Below, piece after piece: positions 19,451 through 28,356 of a DNA stretch of 64,000 bases. The stretch lies in NCBI RefSeq assembly GCF_002270355.1, contig NZ_NJFZ01000003.1, positions 222,307-286,306 on the forward strand, given 5' to 3'. Within the stretch, counting starts at the first letter, position 1. Each line of letters opens with the position of its first letter. The position numbers and the translations under genes were made by a program. Below the pieces are notes generated by a model. The model ran no database searches, was not told the DNA's origin, and was given only the letters and a program-made list of their open reading frames with translations. The stretch comes from Flectobacillus sp. BAB-3569 (GTDB taxonomy: Bacteria > Bacteroidota > Bacteroidia > Cytophagales > Spirosomataceae).

Positions 19451-20248
19451 CTATAGATTCGAAATATATTGTTTGCCACCCAATCCTCGCATTTGTCTTA
19501 CAATAAAATTGGTTCTACGTTGTACATAGCCTGAAGGTTTTTTGATCGAAAAACGATTAGGGCTAGGTAATACTGCTGCAATCCTTGCTGCTTCGGCACG
19601 TGTCAAAGAATTGGCCGAATGCCCGTAATATTTGAGAGAGGCAGCCTCTACACCAAACGTCATTTTACCAGTTTCAGCAACATTTAGGTATACTTCAAGG
19701 ATACGCTCTTTTCCCCAAATCAATTCGATTAATAAGGTAAAATAGGCTTCAAGTGCTTTGCGAACATAGCTTCTGCCTTGCCACAAAAACACGTTTTTGG
19801 CTACTTGCTGCGAGATAGTACTAGCTCCTTTGATTTTTTTGCCTTTAAAATTATGGCGAAAAGCACCCCACATCGCATCAAAATCGAATCCGTGGTGTTC
19901 TGGAAAAAGCTGGTCTTCAGAGGCAACAACCGCCAAGGCTACTTCTTTCGAAATATTTTCGTAAGGTTCCCAATCTGAATAGATTTCAGAATCGCGTCCA
20001 TCTGCAATTGCTTCTAATTTACGGTCGAGCATAGTAGGAGTAAACCAAACGGGTACAAATTTGAAAATCAGTACCAATGCCAACGAGATGCCCAAAAAAT
20101 AAAGTATAGCTTTTAAGAAAAGACGTTGTAGGTATTGTGCAAAAGTATGTTCTTCTCTAAATGCTTTATAACGTTGCCACCAACTAGGTTTGGGCGTGGT
20201 TTCTTCCATTGGTTCTTGCTCAGTGATTTTGAATGTATTTTTTCCCAT
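19451..20248 (-). CDS. mtgA: Monofunctional peptidoglycan glycosyltransferase
   Basis: Polymerises lipid II into glycan strands at the outer face of the cytoplasmic membrane. The 265-residue protein has one N-terminal membrane segment (about residues 45-65) and the GT51 signature: ASEDQLFPEHHGFD with the catalytic Glu, KGASTISQQVAKN, WGKERILEVYLN, and AARIAAVLPSPNRFS. No transpeptidase domain follows, so it is monofunctional. Start at the ATG at 20248. Confidence 0.95.
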   Translation of the reverse strand: MGKNTFKITEQEPMEETTPKPSWWQRYKAFREEHTFAQYLQRLFLKAILYFLGISLALVLIFKFVPVWFTPTMLDRKLEAIADGRDSEIYSDWEPYENISKEVALAVVASEDQLFPEHHGFDFDAMWGAFRHNFKGKKIKGASTISQQVAKNVFLWQGRSYVRKALEAYFTLLIELIWGKERILEVYLNVAETGKMTFGVEAASLKYYGHSANSLTRAEAARIAAVLPSPNRFSIKKPSGYVQRRTNFIVRQMRGLGGKQYISNL

Positions 20249-20374
20249 AAAGCAATCTGTATATCAAATGAGGAGTTGATTTGTACGAGTAGATTAGGTT
20301 TTTGCCATAAGCGCATGTTTAAATTTATAAGTTATTCAAAATGGATAATTTACAGATTTTAGTATTTAGTTTTA

Positions 20375-20500
20375 CGAAATCCTATTGTCTGAGCCGTAGG
20401 CGAGTTTAGGATTTCTTGACTTTCTTTTGTTACTTTTCTTGTGTCAAGACAAGAAAAGTAAGGAGTGGCGAATGGAAATTTCGTTCTTTCGACAAATACC
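20375..20500. repeat. Dispersed repeat, copy 1 (126 bases)
   Basis: Closely similar to 32369-32509. Shared blocks include GGCGAGTTTAGGATTTCTTG, an inverted repeat ACTTTTCTTG / CAAGAAAAGT, and TTCGACAAATACC at the end. Its hairpin loop reads TGTCAAGA, the exact reverse complement of the loop in copy 2, and it lacks a 15-base GC-rich insert present there. Confidence 0.85.
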
Positions 20501-20703
20501 AAAATTTTTAAACATACTCGTAAGCTGAGAAACACAAATTTACTCAAAAATATCATTGGTTTTGTGATAATTTCAGGAAGTATTTCTAGAAAAAATACAA
20601 AATATTGATTTTGAATGATAAAGCATTTTTAGCACTCAGCCTAAGAATAGTCAGTAAAAAAGATTCTACCCAAACTATTGCCTCGGAGAAATGATATTTT
20701 GCT

Positions 20704-21831
20704 CTATTCTTCCACAAATAAATCTGATGCAATACGGTCAGCAAAAAGTTTTCCTGCTTCCGTGAGTTTGAGTGTATGCTCAATAATTTCAAGATGACCA
20801 GCTCTTAAAATTGGCTGAAGATAGCTTTTTTGTAAATCTAAAAAAGAGCTTCCAAGAATACTATCTAAATACTCAATTTTACAGCCCCAAATTGTTCTTA
20901 ATCCTGTCAACAAATATTCATTGATTTGGTCTTCTTTAGTAAGGATTTCGAGCGTTGCTGGAATAAGCCCTGTGCCGATTTGCTGAACATATTTGGTATT
21001 GTTGGCAATATTATACTGGCGACTAACACCATTAAAACTATGTGCCGACGGACCTATGCCTAGATACTCCTCTTGTTTCCAATAACTGGTATTATGCTTT
21101 GAATAATGCTGATTTCGGGCAAAATTGGATATTTCATATTGTTCATAACCCATTCTTTGAAGATTTTCGACTAAAATACTGAATTGCTGTGCCGAAAAGT
21201 CATCGTCAATATTGGGCATTTTACCTTGTTTAGTCCATTTCCCAAAAACCGTTTGTGGTTCGATTGTCAGACAATAGGCAGAAACGTGCTGAAGATTGAG
21301 CGCTTCAACTTTTGCCAAATCTGAATATAAAATCTGATGGTCTGGGGCTGGAATCGCATAAATCAAATCAATCGTAATATTGTCAATACCTGCATCTTGT
21401 GCCAATTTGACACAAGTTTCGGCTTCTTTTGCATTGTGCGCACGATTCATCTGTTTGAGATGTGGCTCGTGAAATGACTGAATACCAATACTAAGTCGGT
21501 TGATGCCAAACTTTTTGAAAATAGCCAGTTTTGCTACACTAATATCGTCTGGATTTGCCTCTAGCGTAATTTCTGCATCAGGCAAAATGGTAAATGTTTG
21601 GTGTAATGTAGAAAAGATGGTTTCTAGCGAAGTTTCATCCAAAATAGAGGGCGTGCCACCGCCAAAATAGATGGTCGATATATGGGTGTTTTTGAGGTAG
21701 CTTTTCTGTAAACGGATTTCTTGACAAATCGCCTCAACTACGGCTTCTTTTTGGGATAAGGAGGTACTAAAATGAAAGTCACAGTAGTAACAAGCTTGTT
21801 TGCAAAAAGGAATATGAAGGTATATATGCAT
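20704..21831 (-). CDS. hemW: HemW-like radical SAM protein (formerly 'oxygen-independent coproporphyrinogen oxidase')
   Basis: A 375-residue radical SAM enzyme. CKQACYYCDF gives the Cx3Cx2C cluster site, FGGGTPSIL is the GGTPS SAM motif, and LSIGIQSF and EISNFAR are typical of HemW. HemW proteins act as haem chaperones rather than as the oxidase HemN; HemN carries an N-terminal extension that is absent here. Begins with MHIYLHIPFC as most HemW do. Single gene. Confidence 0.92.
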   Translation of the reverse strand: MHIYLHIPFCKQACYYCDFHFSTSLSQKEAVVEAICQEIRLQKSYLKNTHISTIYFGGGTPSILDETSLETIFSTLHQTFTILPDAEITLEANPDDISVAKLAIFKKFGINRLSIGIQSFHEPHLKQMNRAHNAKEAETCVKLAQDAGIDNITIDLIYAIPAPDHQILYSDLAKVEALNLQHVSAYCLTIEPQTVFGKWTKQGKMPNIDDDFSAQQFSILVENLQRMGYEQYEISNFARNQHYSKHNTSYWKQEEYLGIGPSAHSFNGVSRQYNIANNTKYVQQIGTGLIPATLEILTKEDQINEYLLTGLRTIWGCKIEYLDSILGSSFLDLQKSYLQPILRAGHLEIIEHTLKLTEAGKLFADRIASDLFVEE

Positions 21832-22011
21832 ACGTTTGAGTGCGATGTTAATGAAAGCCCCTATTTTCGAGGCAAATAAATAGCAAAGGTAGGAAGTTTA
21901 TTCGATAAAGTTTTTGAACTTTTCCTATAGAGAAAAGAACAGACTTCGATATAATCGCAATCAAATAAGTAGATTCCTTTAAAATAATTTTAGGTTTCGT
22001 TATGAAAAAAC

Positions 22012-22019
22012 TAACTTTG
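22012..22019 (+). promoter_or_regulatory. Probable -7 element of rfbC promoter
   Basis: TAACTTTG matches TAnnTTTG and lies about 48 bases before the rfbC ATG. The -33 region at the right distance is only T-rich. Confidence 0.45.
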
Positions 22020-22067
22020 GAGAATCTCAAAACAATTTTTTAATCAGTCTATTCAATTTCATTAATA

Positions 22068-22598
22068 ATGCAGTTTAAGACAACAGCCTTAGAAGGAGTT
22101 ATCGAATGCTATCCCACTAAATTCGAGGACGAAAGAGGTTTTTTTTTCGAATCGTACAATCAAAAACTTTTTGAAGCAAATGGTGTTCCGGGGAATTTTG
22201 TTCAAGACAATCACTCTTGGTCAAAGCCTGGCGTCGTTCGTGGCTTGCACTTCCAATATGATCCTTTTGCACAAGGCAAATTGGTGCGTGTAATCACTGG
22301 AAAAGTCATTGATGTTGTGGTAGATATTCGCCGTAATTCTCCAACTTTTGGTCAACACGCCAAATTTGAATTGGATTCAAACGTGGGCAATATGCTATTT
22401 GTCCCTGCTGGATTCGCACATGGTTTTGTGGCTTTGGAAGAAACTGTATTTTTGTACAAGTGTACTGAATACTGGCACAAAGCTTCTGAATCAGGTATTA
22501 TTTACAATGACCCTGATCTTGGCATCGACTGGGGCGTAGAAAACCCAATCGTATCTTCAAAGGATTTAGTATTGCCAAGCTTCAAGGATTTGAAGTAG
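22068..22598 (+). CDS. rfbC: dTDP-4-dehydrorhamnose 3,5-epimerase
   Basis: Third step of dTDP-L-rhamnose synthesis for surface polysaccharide; a cytosolic cupin dimer. In 176 residues it shows FEDERGFFFESYN, NHSWSKPGVVRGLHFQ with the catalytic His, VVDIRRNSPTFG, and YKCTEYW with the catalytic Tyr region, plus NDPDLGIDW. Length is normal. No other rml genes are next to it, so the pathway is dispersed in this genome. Confidence 0.95.
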   Translation: MQFKTTALEGVIECYPTKFEDERGFFFESYNQKLFEANGVPGNFVQDNHSWSKPGVVRGLHFQYDPFAQGKLVRVITGKVIDVVVDIRRNSPTFGQHAKFELDSNVGNMLFVPAGFAHGFVALEETVFLYKCTEYWHKASESGIIYNDPDLGIDWGVENPIVSSKDLVLPSFKDLK

Positions 22599-22654
22599 TC
22601 AAAAAGAAAGTTTTTCATATAAAGCTTTCTTGCTATTATCTTGAAAATTATCCA

Positions 22655-22702
22655 AAACAAAACCCCTTCAACGCTATCTATGAGTTGAAGGGGTTTTTGT
22701 TT
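22655..22702 (+). terminator. Terminator between rfbC and the DUF5916 gene
   Basis: AAACAAAACCCCTTCAAC (22655-22672) pairs with GTTGAAGGGGTTTTTGTTT (22684-22702), with one extra T. T-rich on the rfbC side and usable in both directions. Confidence 0.88.
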
Positions 22703-22758
22703 AGCGCTTGAGATTTGAGGCAATTACTTATTTGCACCTTATCTCTGTTTCCTTTTTT

Positions 22759-24966
22759 CTAAAACTGCTTCAAGTAGCTGATTTTGGTAATCACATGATT
22801 TTCTACACGCACTCTTTCCATGTATGGATTAAAGGCTTGTTGGTTGAATACCAGATAGATATAGGATAAGGGTTGGTATTCCCACGAAAACCTAATGTTG
22901 TAATTCTGTGAGCTATTTTCAGAGTTTCTTTGGTAAAACCCTATGAGTTGTAACCTAGGATTGAGAGCAAATCGTCCCTCTATTGAGTATAAATCTACAT
23001 TGGTCGTGGTTTGATTTTCTCCCACTTTCGAGAAATGATTTCGGTTAAATCTCCCAGATAATGACACATGAGGCATGGGCGCAAACTGTAAGGTAGCATC
23101 GGCGCCGTCCAAATGACCATTAAAATAAGAACCTCCCGAATAGCCTACTTGTAAATTAAGTACACGTGAAGGGTCAGTACTGTAATACATCTGATGACGC
23201 ACGTAGTTGTACTCACCTGCTCCAATTTTTACCCCTAGTGGTTCAAAAGCTTCTGTCAAATACTGATAAGTTGGGTTGATACTATATCCAAAGTATCCTC
23301 CACTTTGCAGGTTTAACCAAATTGGATAAATCGTCCAAACTCGTTCAATCAGTTTTCCTGTAGAGGCTTGATGGTAGAATTCGGGGAAAATACTTGGTTC
23401 CCATGCACGTAGCCATTTTTTGAAAGGTAGATGTTTTCCGCGATACCACCAAAAAATGCCTGGCGTCGTAGCCACAACATCGTTACGAGAGACAAAGCCC
23501 AATTCGGGGTCATAATCTTTGGTGACAATAGATTGTGTCCACCAAATTTTGAATTGATTATTGACAAAAAAGTATTGCGCATACGCCGACATTCCATTTT
23601 TTCCTGTAATACTCGATGATGATTGTGATACCAAGGTATTTAAAGAGTGTGTATCCGAAAGTCTAAAAAAAGCATCTACCGTGCTGACGACATTAGTGCC
23701 ATCGGGTCTATTTTTAAGGGTTAATAAGCCACCTACACGATTTTGTTTTCCAAAGTTTTCAGAAAAACGTCCTACGAAAAAGTTGGTTGCAGGAGAGTCG
23801 CCAAGCTCTTTTTGGCGCATCAGTATGGCTCCGAAATTTCTTTTATCAGAACGATATACGATTCTACCTCCAATTTCGATAGGAATAGGGTTACCCTTGT
23901 CGTCCAAGCCGATTCGGCGACTAAAAAACGGCTGAATACGCATATTTCCGCCCGATTCATCAGGATTTCGGCTAATACCTACCCCAAAAAGAGAAGCATT
24001 TTCGAGAAAGAATTGTCGTCTTTCTGGAAAAAATACCGAAAACCTACTCACATTATTTACCTGACGGTCGGCATCAGCCTGAGCAAAGTCGGTATTGATT
24101 GTTAAGTCAAAAATGGTATTTGTATTGATAGCCCACTTCATTTCTCCACCAACTTTGACACTTGTTGCTTCAGGTTTTACCGAAGCATCATAGCCTGAAT
24201 AGTGGTCGTACGAAGTCAAGAAATAGGGTTGAAAACGAATATTTGAGGTTGGGGGAGGAGGTTTTAGATTAGTCAATTTCCCTGCGTAATTCATACGCAT
24301 CGCTGTAAACGAGCGAGGAAACGCCGAAAGGGCAGAAACCTCGTTGCTGAGCCTTCTATTTCTGTAGATATTTATTCCCCAATTTTGAATAGAATCTGCT
24401 GTTTTCGGATAACGAAGAGTTTGCCAAGGAATCGCTATTTCAGCCACCCAACCCGAATCACTTCGGCTAGTACGTACACGCCAAAGTCCATCCCAATCCA
24501 TATCATAATATAAATCATCGAAGGATAGCAAATCGCGTTGCACGCCATAAGGGTTAGTTCCTAACGAAATTGCATTTCGTTGGTCATTAAATCCATCAAA
24601 TGACAGCATGATTAAATCGTGCTGGAGGGCATTGAAATCTCGTTTGAAATCGGTGGCTCTAATGGCCTTTTTCCCTAAAGAATCCTTTGAAATAATACCA
24701 AAGTATAAAAAATGTTTGTTATACAACACTTTCACCTCAGTTTGGTGATTGGGTTTGTTGCCTTGGAAAGGTTCTATTTGGGTAAAATGTGGCGAACTCG
24801 GCGCTAATTTCCATTCTTCATCATTGAGTAAGCCATCGACTTTTAGTTTATGATGTATCTGAATAGCTCTAAGTTCTTTTTTGATGGAATCTGGCTTAAA
24901 TACTTCAGCATCTTGTGCACTTACCCCAGTCCAAACCAATAATAGTGGGAGGAGAAATCTTTTCAT
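22759..24966 (-). CDS. DUF5916 protein with family 9 carbohydrate-binding-like domain
   Basis: A 735-residue exported protein. After the signal peptide, an N-terminal CBM9-like domain (about residues 35-230) contains KVDGLLNDEEW and WGINIYRNRR. The rest is a DUF5916 region rich in aromatic beta strands, ending in an aromatic residue (YLKQF), which fits a 16-or-more-stranded outer-membrane barrel. HQYEFFPERRQFFLEN-type wording is represented by FFPERRQFFLENASLFG, a hallmark of the family. Function unknown; an outer-membrane role is inferred. Confidence 0.85.
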   Translation of the reverse strand: MKRFLLPLLLVWTGVSAQDAEVFKPDSIKKELRAIQIHHKLKVDGLLNDEEWKLAPSSPHFTQIEPFQGNKPNHQTEVKVLYNKHFLYFGIISKDSLGKKAIRATDFKRDFNALQHDLIMLSFDGFNDQRNAISLGTNPYGVQRDLLSFDDLYYDMDWDGLWRVRTSRSDSGWVAEIAIPWQTLRYPKTADSIQNWGINIYRNRRLSNEVSALSAFPRSFTAMRMNYAGKLTNLKPPPPTSNIRFQPYFLTSYDHYSGYDASVKPEATSVKVGGEMKWAINTNTIFDLTINTDFAQADADRQVNNVSRFSVFFPERRQFFLENASLFGVGISRNPDESGGNMRIQPFFSRRIGLDDKGNPIPIEIGGRIVYRSDKRNFGAILMRQKELGDSPATNFFVGRFSENFGKQNRVGGLLTLKNRPDGTNVVSTVDAFFRLSDTHSLNTLVSQSSSSITGKNGMSAYAQYFFVNNQFKIWWTQSIVTKDYDPELGFVSRNDVVATTPGIFWWYRGKHLPFKKWLRAWEPSIFPEFYHQASTGKLIERVWTIYPIWLNLQSGGYFGYSINPTYQYLTEAFEPLGVKIGAGEYNYVRHQMYYSTDPSRVLNLQVGYSGGSYFNGHLDGADATLQFAPMPHVSLSGRFNRNHFSKVGENQTTTNVDLYSIEGRFALNPRLQLIGFYQRNSENSSQNYNIRFSWEYQPLSYIYLVFNQQAFNPYMERVRVENHVITKISYLKQF

Positions 24967-25087
24967 TAATTATTTAGGATAGTATGTGAGTTGAGATTAA
25001 ACGTTGAAAGAGAGGCGTAGAGGTATTTTTGTAAAAGTCAGATAATCAAATGATTGAAGGTGTTGTGTGGACTGATTAATAGAAAAT

Positions 25088-25140
25088 AGGCAAAGAGATA
25101 GCAATGTAGTTTTAAACGAATGTCTATATTCTCTTTGCCT
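25088..25140 (-). terminator. Hairpin behind the TIM-barrel epimerase gene
   Basis: AGGCAAAGAGA pairs exactly with TCTCTTTGCCT across a 31-base loop, about 140 bases beyond the stop of the leftward gene. The long loop and distance make it a weaker terminator candidate. Confidence 0.45.
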
Positions 25141-25282
25141 AAGTTAGTAGGTAATATAAAAATCAAATTTTGGCTTTCGACTTTCAGCAATGGGCTTTCG
25201 GCAAAAATATTCCCAATAAATGCAAAAAAGCTTTTTGGCTTAATGCCTAAAGCTTATAGCCTAAAGCAGACGATTGATAATA

Positions 25283-26152
25283 CTAGATAGAAAGCTTTTT
25301 CATGTATTCAGCGTCATATTTTAAACTAATCAATGACGATTCTGGATATTCCTCTTGTTCAACCATGAAATACTTCATGCCATTGTCTAGTGCAGCTCTA
25401 AGCGTTTTTTGCATGTCTACGCTACCTTTGCCAAGGTCATTTTGAACGGGTTTACCATTTTCTTTTTTGTAATCTTTTACATGACAAAGCTCATAACGCT
25501 TGCCATATTTTTTCAAGTGTTCTGCTGTATTTACACCAGCCACATCAATCCAGCACAAATCCAATTCGAACATTACCTTTGATGGATCAGTATTTTCCAA
25601 CAAATATTCTTGAGGCATTTTGCCGTCTAACAAGTGGAAAGAGTAATCGTGGTTATGATAACCAAATTTCAAGCCAGCTTTATTTACTTGCTCACCCACT
25701 TCGTTAAATTTATCTGCGATGCGCTTCCAGTCGTCCCAAGTTTTTTGAGCACCTAAGTAAGGACAAAGGATATATTTCAAGCCAGCCTCAGCTGCCAAGT
25801 CAATACTCTTTTTCAACTCCTCTGGTTTTTTGATTTCGCCTGTATAATTGAAATGTGTACTGACCATTTTTACACCAATATCGCCCAAAAAAGTTTTGAT
25901 TTCCTTAGGTGTCATGCCCCAAAGAAACCCTTTTGCACCACCATAGCTTTCAAATTGTTTGTAACCCATTTGTGCCAATTGAGTCATCACGCCTTTAGGG
26001 TCTTTTGGCAACACATCACGAACACTGTACAATTGCACACCAAAAGTTTTGATGATTTTGCTATTCGAATTGGCGAATAAGTCTGAAGAATTTAGCGCGA
26101 ACGCTCCAGCGGCAAGTAAGCCTGATTGCTTAAGAAAATTTCTTCTTTGCAT
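25283..26152 (-). CDS. Exported sugar phosphate isomerase/epimerase-type TIM-barrel protein
   Basis: A 289-residue AP-endonuclease-2-family TIM barrel. It begins MQRRNFLKQSG, a twin-arginine signal, so it is probably exported folded. Metal-site and strand motifs include VSTHFNY, GYHNHDYSF, FELDLCWIDVAG, CHVKDYK and EQEEYP. Related Bacteroidota proteins act on sugars (hydroxypyruvate isomerase or xylose isomerase-like), but the substrate is not evident. Confidence 0.88.
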   Translation of the reverse strand: MQRRNFLKQSGLLAAGAFALNSSDLFANSNSKIIKTFGVQLYSVRDVLPKDPKGVMTQLAQMGYKQFESYGGAKGFLWGMTPKEIKTFLGDIGVKMVSTHFNYTGEIKKPEELKKSIDLAAEAGLKYILCPYLGAQKTWDDWKRIADKFNEVGEQVNKAGLKFGYHNHDYSFHLLDGKMPQEYLLENTDPSKVMFELDLCWIDVAGVNTAEHLKKYGKRYELCHVKDYKKENGKPVQNDLGKGSVDMQKTLRAALDNGMKYFMVEQEEYPESSLISLKYDAEYMKKLSI

Positions 26153-26438
26153 GAGTTTGGATATAGTTTAAACGTAAAACAAAACCCCTTTGTGGGGTTT
26201 GGGGATAGTTATTTACAAAATTAGGGACAATAATCTGTTTCTTATCAGTAGTTATTGGGGTAACTATAATTTGTTGGTGTCGGCGTTTGTAAAATTATAT
26301 TAGCTTCAAAAAATAATCGAATAAAAACTTAAATCATAAATCAACAATCTCTGAGGGTTTTATAGCTCAAAAACTAAACAAACCTGTAATTTTGTAGCTG
26401 TTAATGCGTCTCTGCACGAACAATTCATAATTTAATAT

Positions 26439-26446
26439 TATCTTTG
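26439..26446 (+). promoter_or_regulatory. Probable -7 element directly before pyrR
   Basis: TATCTTTG fits TAnnTTTG and ends seven bases before the pyrR ATG, which would give an almost leaderless mRNA. A second match, TAATTTTG, lies at 26387-26394 and would give a roughly 50-base leader; either could be used. Confidence 0.4.
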
Positions 26447-26452
26447 CATCCA

Positions 26453-26989
26453 ATGCAACGGAAACTTATTCTTTCAAGCCCCCTTTTAGAGATTACTATC
26501 AGCCGTCTCTGTCAAGAATTGATCGAGAATCACCAAGATTTTACTGATAGTGTCATCATTGGTTTACAACCAAGAGGTATCTTCTTTGCTAAACGTATTC
26601 AAGAAGAATTGTTAAGCATTACAGGCAAAAATATCCCATTAGGACAATTAGACGCTACTTTCTATCGTGACGATTTTCGTCGCCGTGAGCCCCTAAAGCC
26701 CAACGCTACTAAAGTACCTTTCTTGATTGAAAATAAGAAAGTTATCTTAGTCGACGACGTATTGGCTACAGGACGTATGGTGCGTGCAGCACTAGACGCT
26801 ATGACGGCATTTGGTCGCCCAGATAAGGTGGAATTGTGCGTGTTGATTGACCGTATTTACAACCGTGATTTACCCGTAAAACCAGATTACGTTGGCAAAA
26901 AGGTAAATACTATTGATACCGAAAAGGTATTGGTTGAATGGAAAGAACAAGGCCACGAAGCCGATAGAATTTGGTTGATTACAAAATAA
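26453..26989 (+). CDS. pyrR: PyrR: pyrimidine regulator / uracil phosphoribosyltransferase
   Basis: A 178-residue type I phosphoribosyltransferase. VILVDDVLATGRM is the PRPP-binding motif and DSVIIGLQPRGIFFA is the N-terminal PyrR block. In Gram-positives PyrR binds pyr mRNA and also makes UMP from uracil and PRPP; in Bacteroidota RNA regulation is less certain and I see no clear PyrR-binding loop near the pyr genes here. The ATG at 26453 is chosen over an in-frame TTG three codons earlier. Followed 80 bases later by pyrB, almost certainly one operon. Confidence 0.93.
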   Translation: MQRKLILSSPLLEITISRLCQELIENHQDFTDSVIIGLQPRGIFFAKRIQEELLSITGKNIPLGQLDATFYRDDFRRREPLKPNATKVPFLIENKKVILVDDVLATGRMVRAALDAMTAFGRPDKVELCVLIDRIYNRDLPVKPDYVGKKVNTIDTEKVLVEWKEQGHEADRIWLITK

Positions 26990-27069
26990 TCTGATGGCAC
27001 GATTCTTTTTGAGTCGTGTATTTTTTTGACTTATTTCATCGCATACTGCGTTTTGAGCTATATATTACC

Positions 27070-27993
27070 ATGCAAAAATTAAGCACTCGCCATCTTTTGG
27101 GTATCAAAGACCTAACTCCTGAAGATATCGAACTCATTATGGCTACTGCCACTGAGTTTAAAGAAGTTATCAATCGTCCAATCAAAAAAGTGCCTTCGCT
27201 TCGTGATGTGACAATTGCTAATGTATTTTTCGAAAACTCAACTCGTACTCGTCTTTCTTTTGAATTAGCAGAAAAACGTCTTTCTGCCGACACCCTAAGC
27301 TTCTCTGCAGCGGGAAGTTCTGTGAAAAAAGGAGAAACATTACTGGATACGGTCAATAACATTTTGGCCATGAAAGTAGATATGATTGTGATGCGTCATG
27401 CTAGTCCAGGAGCACCACATTATTTGTCAAAACATATCAGTGCGAATATTGTCAATGCAGGTGATGGTACACATGAGCACCCAACTCAAGCATTATTAGA
27501 TTCGTTTTCGATGCGTGAAAAGCTGGGAGATTTAGCAGGAAAGAAAATCGCGATTATCGGAGATATTTTACACTCACGTGTGGCATTGTCTAATATTTTT
27601 GCCTTGAAAAAACAAGGTGCTGAAGTAATGCTTTGTGGCCCTTCTACCTTGATTCCACGACATATTACTGAGCTAGGTGTAACGGTTTGCCACGATGTTA
27701 AAAAAGCCTTGGCATGGTGCGATGTAGCCAACGTATTGCGTATTCAGTTGGAACGTCAGCAAATTAAATATTTCCCGTCTTTGCGTGAGTATTCTTTGTA
27801 CTATGGTATCAACAAAAAAATGTTGGATGAACTAGATAAGGAAATCGTATTGATGCACCCAGGTCCCATCAACCGTGGGGTCGAACTTACTTCAGATGCT
27901 GCTGATTCTCACCATTCTATTATTCTGGATCAAGTAGAAAATGGTGTAGCAGTGCGTATGGCAGTATTGTATCTATTAGCAGCACAGAACTAA
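27070..27993 (+). CDS. pyrB: Aspartate carbamoyltransferase catalytic chain
   Basis: Joins carbamoyl phosphate and aspartate in the committed step of pyrimidine synthesis. The 307-residue chain shows FENSTRTRLSFELA (carbamoyl-phosphate site), MRHASPGAPH, HEHPTQALLD, GDILHSRVALSN and HPGPINRGVE. The ATG at 27070 begins MQKLSTRHLLGIKDL, the expected N-terminus; in-frame codons before it (from 27016) are leader sequence. No pyrI follows, so it is probably a class without a regulatory subunit gene at this locus. Confidence 0.96.
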   Translation: MQKLSTRHLLGIKDLTPEDIELIMATATEFKEVINRPIKKVPSLRDVTIANVFFENSTRTRLSFELAEKRLSADTLSFSAAGSSVKKGETLLDTVNNILAMKVDMIVMRHASPGAPHYLSKHISANIVNAGDGTHEHPTQALLDSFSMREKLGDLAGKKIAIIGDILHSRVALSNIFALKKQGAEVMLCGPSTLIPRHITELGVTVCHDVKKALAWCDVANVLRIQLERQQIKYFPSLREYSLYYGINKKMLDELDKEIVLMHPGPINRGVELTSDAADSHHSIILDQVENGVAVRMAVLYLLAAQN

Positions 27994-28103
27994 AGATTAG
28001 TTTTGAATTGTGAATTTTTAATATAAGTATTTGTTTTTCAATATTTTATATTTAAAAAGTGGCTCTTTGCAAATTTTAAAATTAGGCTAATACTCCAAAT
28101 TTC

Positions 28104-28149
28104 ATCAAAAAAGGCGTTCGGAAATCTCATTTCGAACGCCTTTTTTGAT
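28104..28149. terminator. Bidirectional terminator
   Basis: ATCAAAAAAGGCGTTCG pairs with CGAACGCCTTTTTTGAT, with an inner AAAT/ATTT pairing. It lies between pyrB and the converging glucosaminidase gene, about 110 bases after pyrB. Confidence 0.88.
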
Positions 28150-28213
28150 ACTATCTTTTAAAATGACACATCTTTAGACTCAAAATATTGCGTCTCTACA
28201 AGTGGAAAGTACC

Positions 28214-28246
28214 TTAAAATAATCACTCATTCACAAATCACTAAAT
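28214..28246. repeat. Short dispersed repeat, copy 2
   Basis: TTAAAATAATCACTCATTCA followed by CAAATCACTAAAT, matching 14493-14533 but with the spacer between the blocks shortened. An ATTGCGTYTCTAC block also precedes both copies. Confidence 0.6.
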
Positions 28247-28356
28247 GAGAGATGAATCATGTTAACTTAGCTTTAGTTTGTTGTGGGTAATTCAAAAAAT
28301 CAAAATACTGAGATTATGACCGCAAAGTACGGATACATCTTTTATTTACCAATGAT

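Noticed and set aside
26387-27070. PyrR-binding attenuator in the pyrR-pyrB leader
   Set aside because: No hairpin-plus-T-run and no recognisable PyrR loop sequence in the leader or the 80-base gap.
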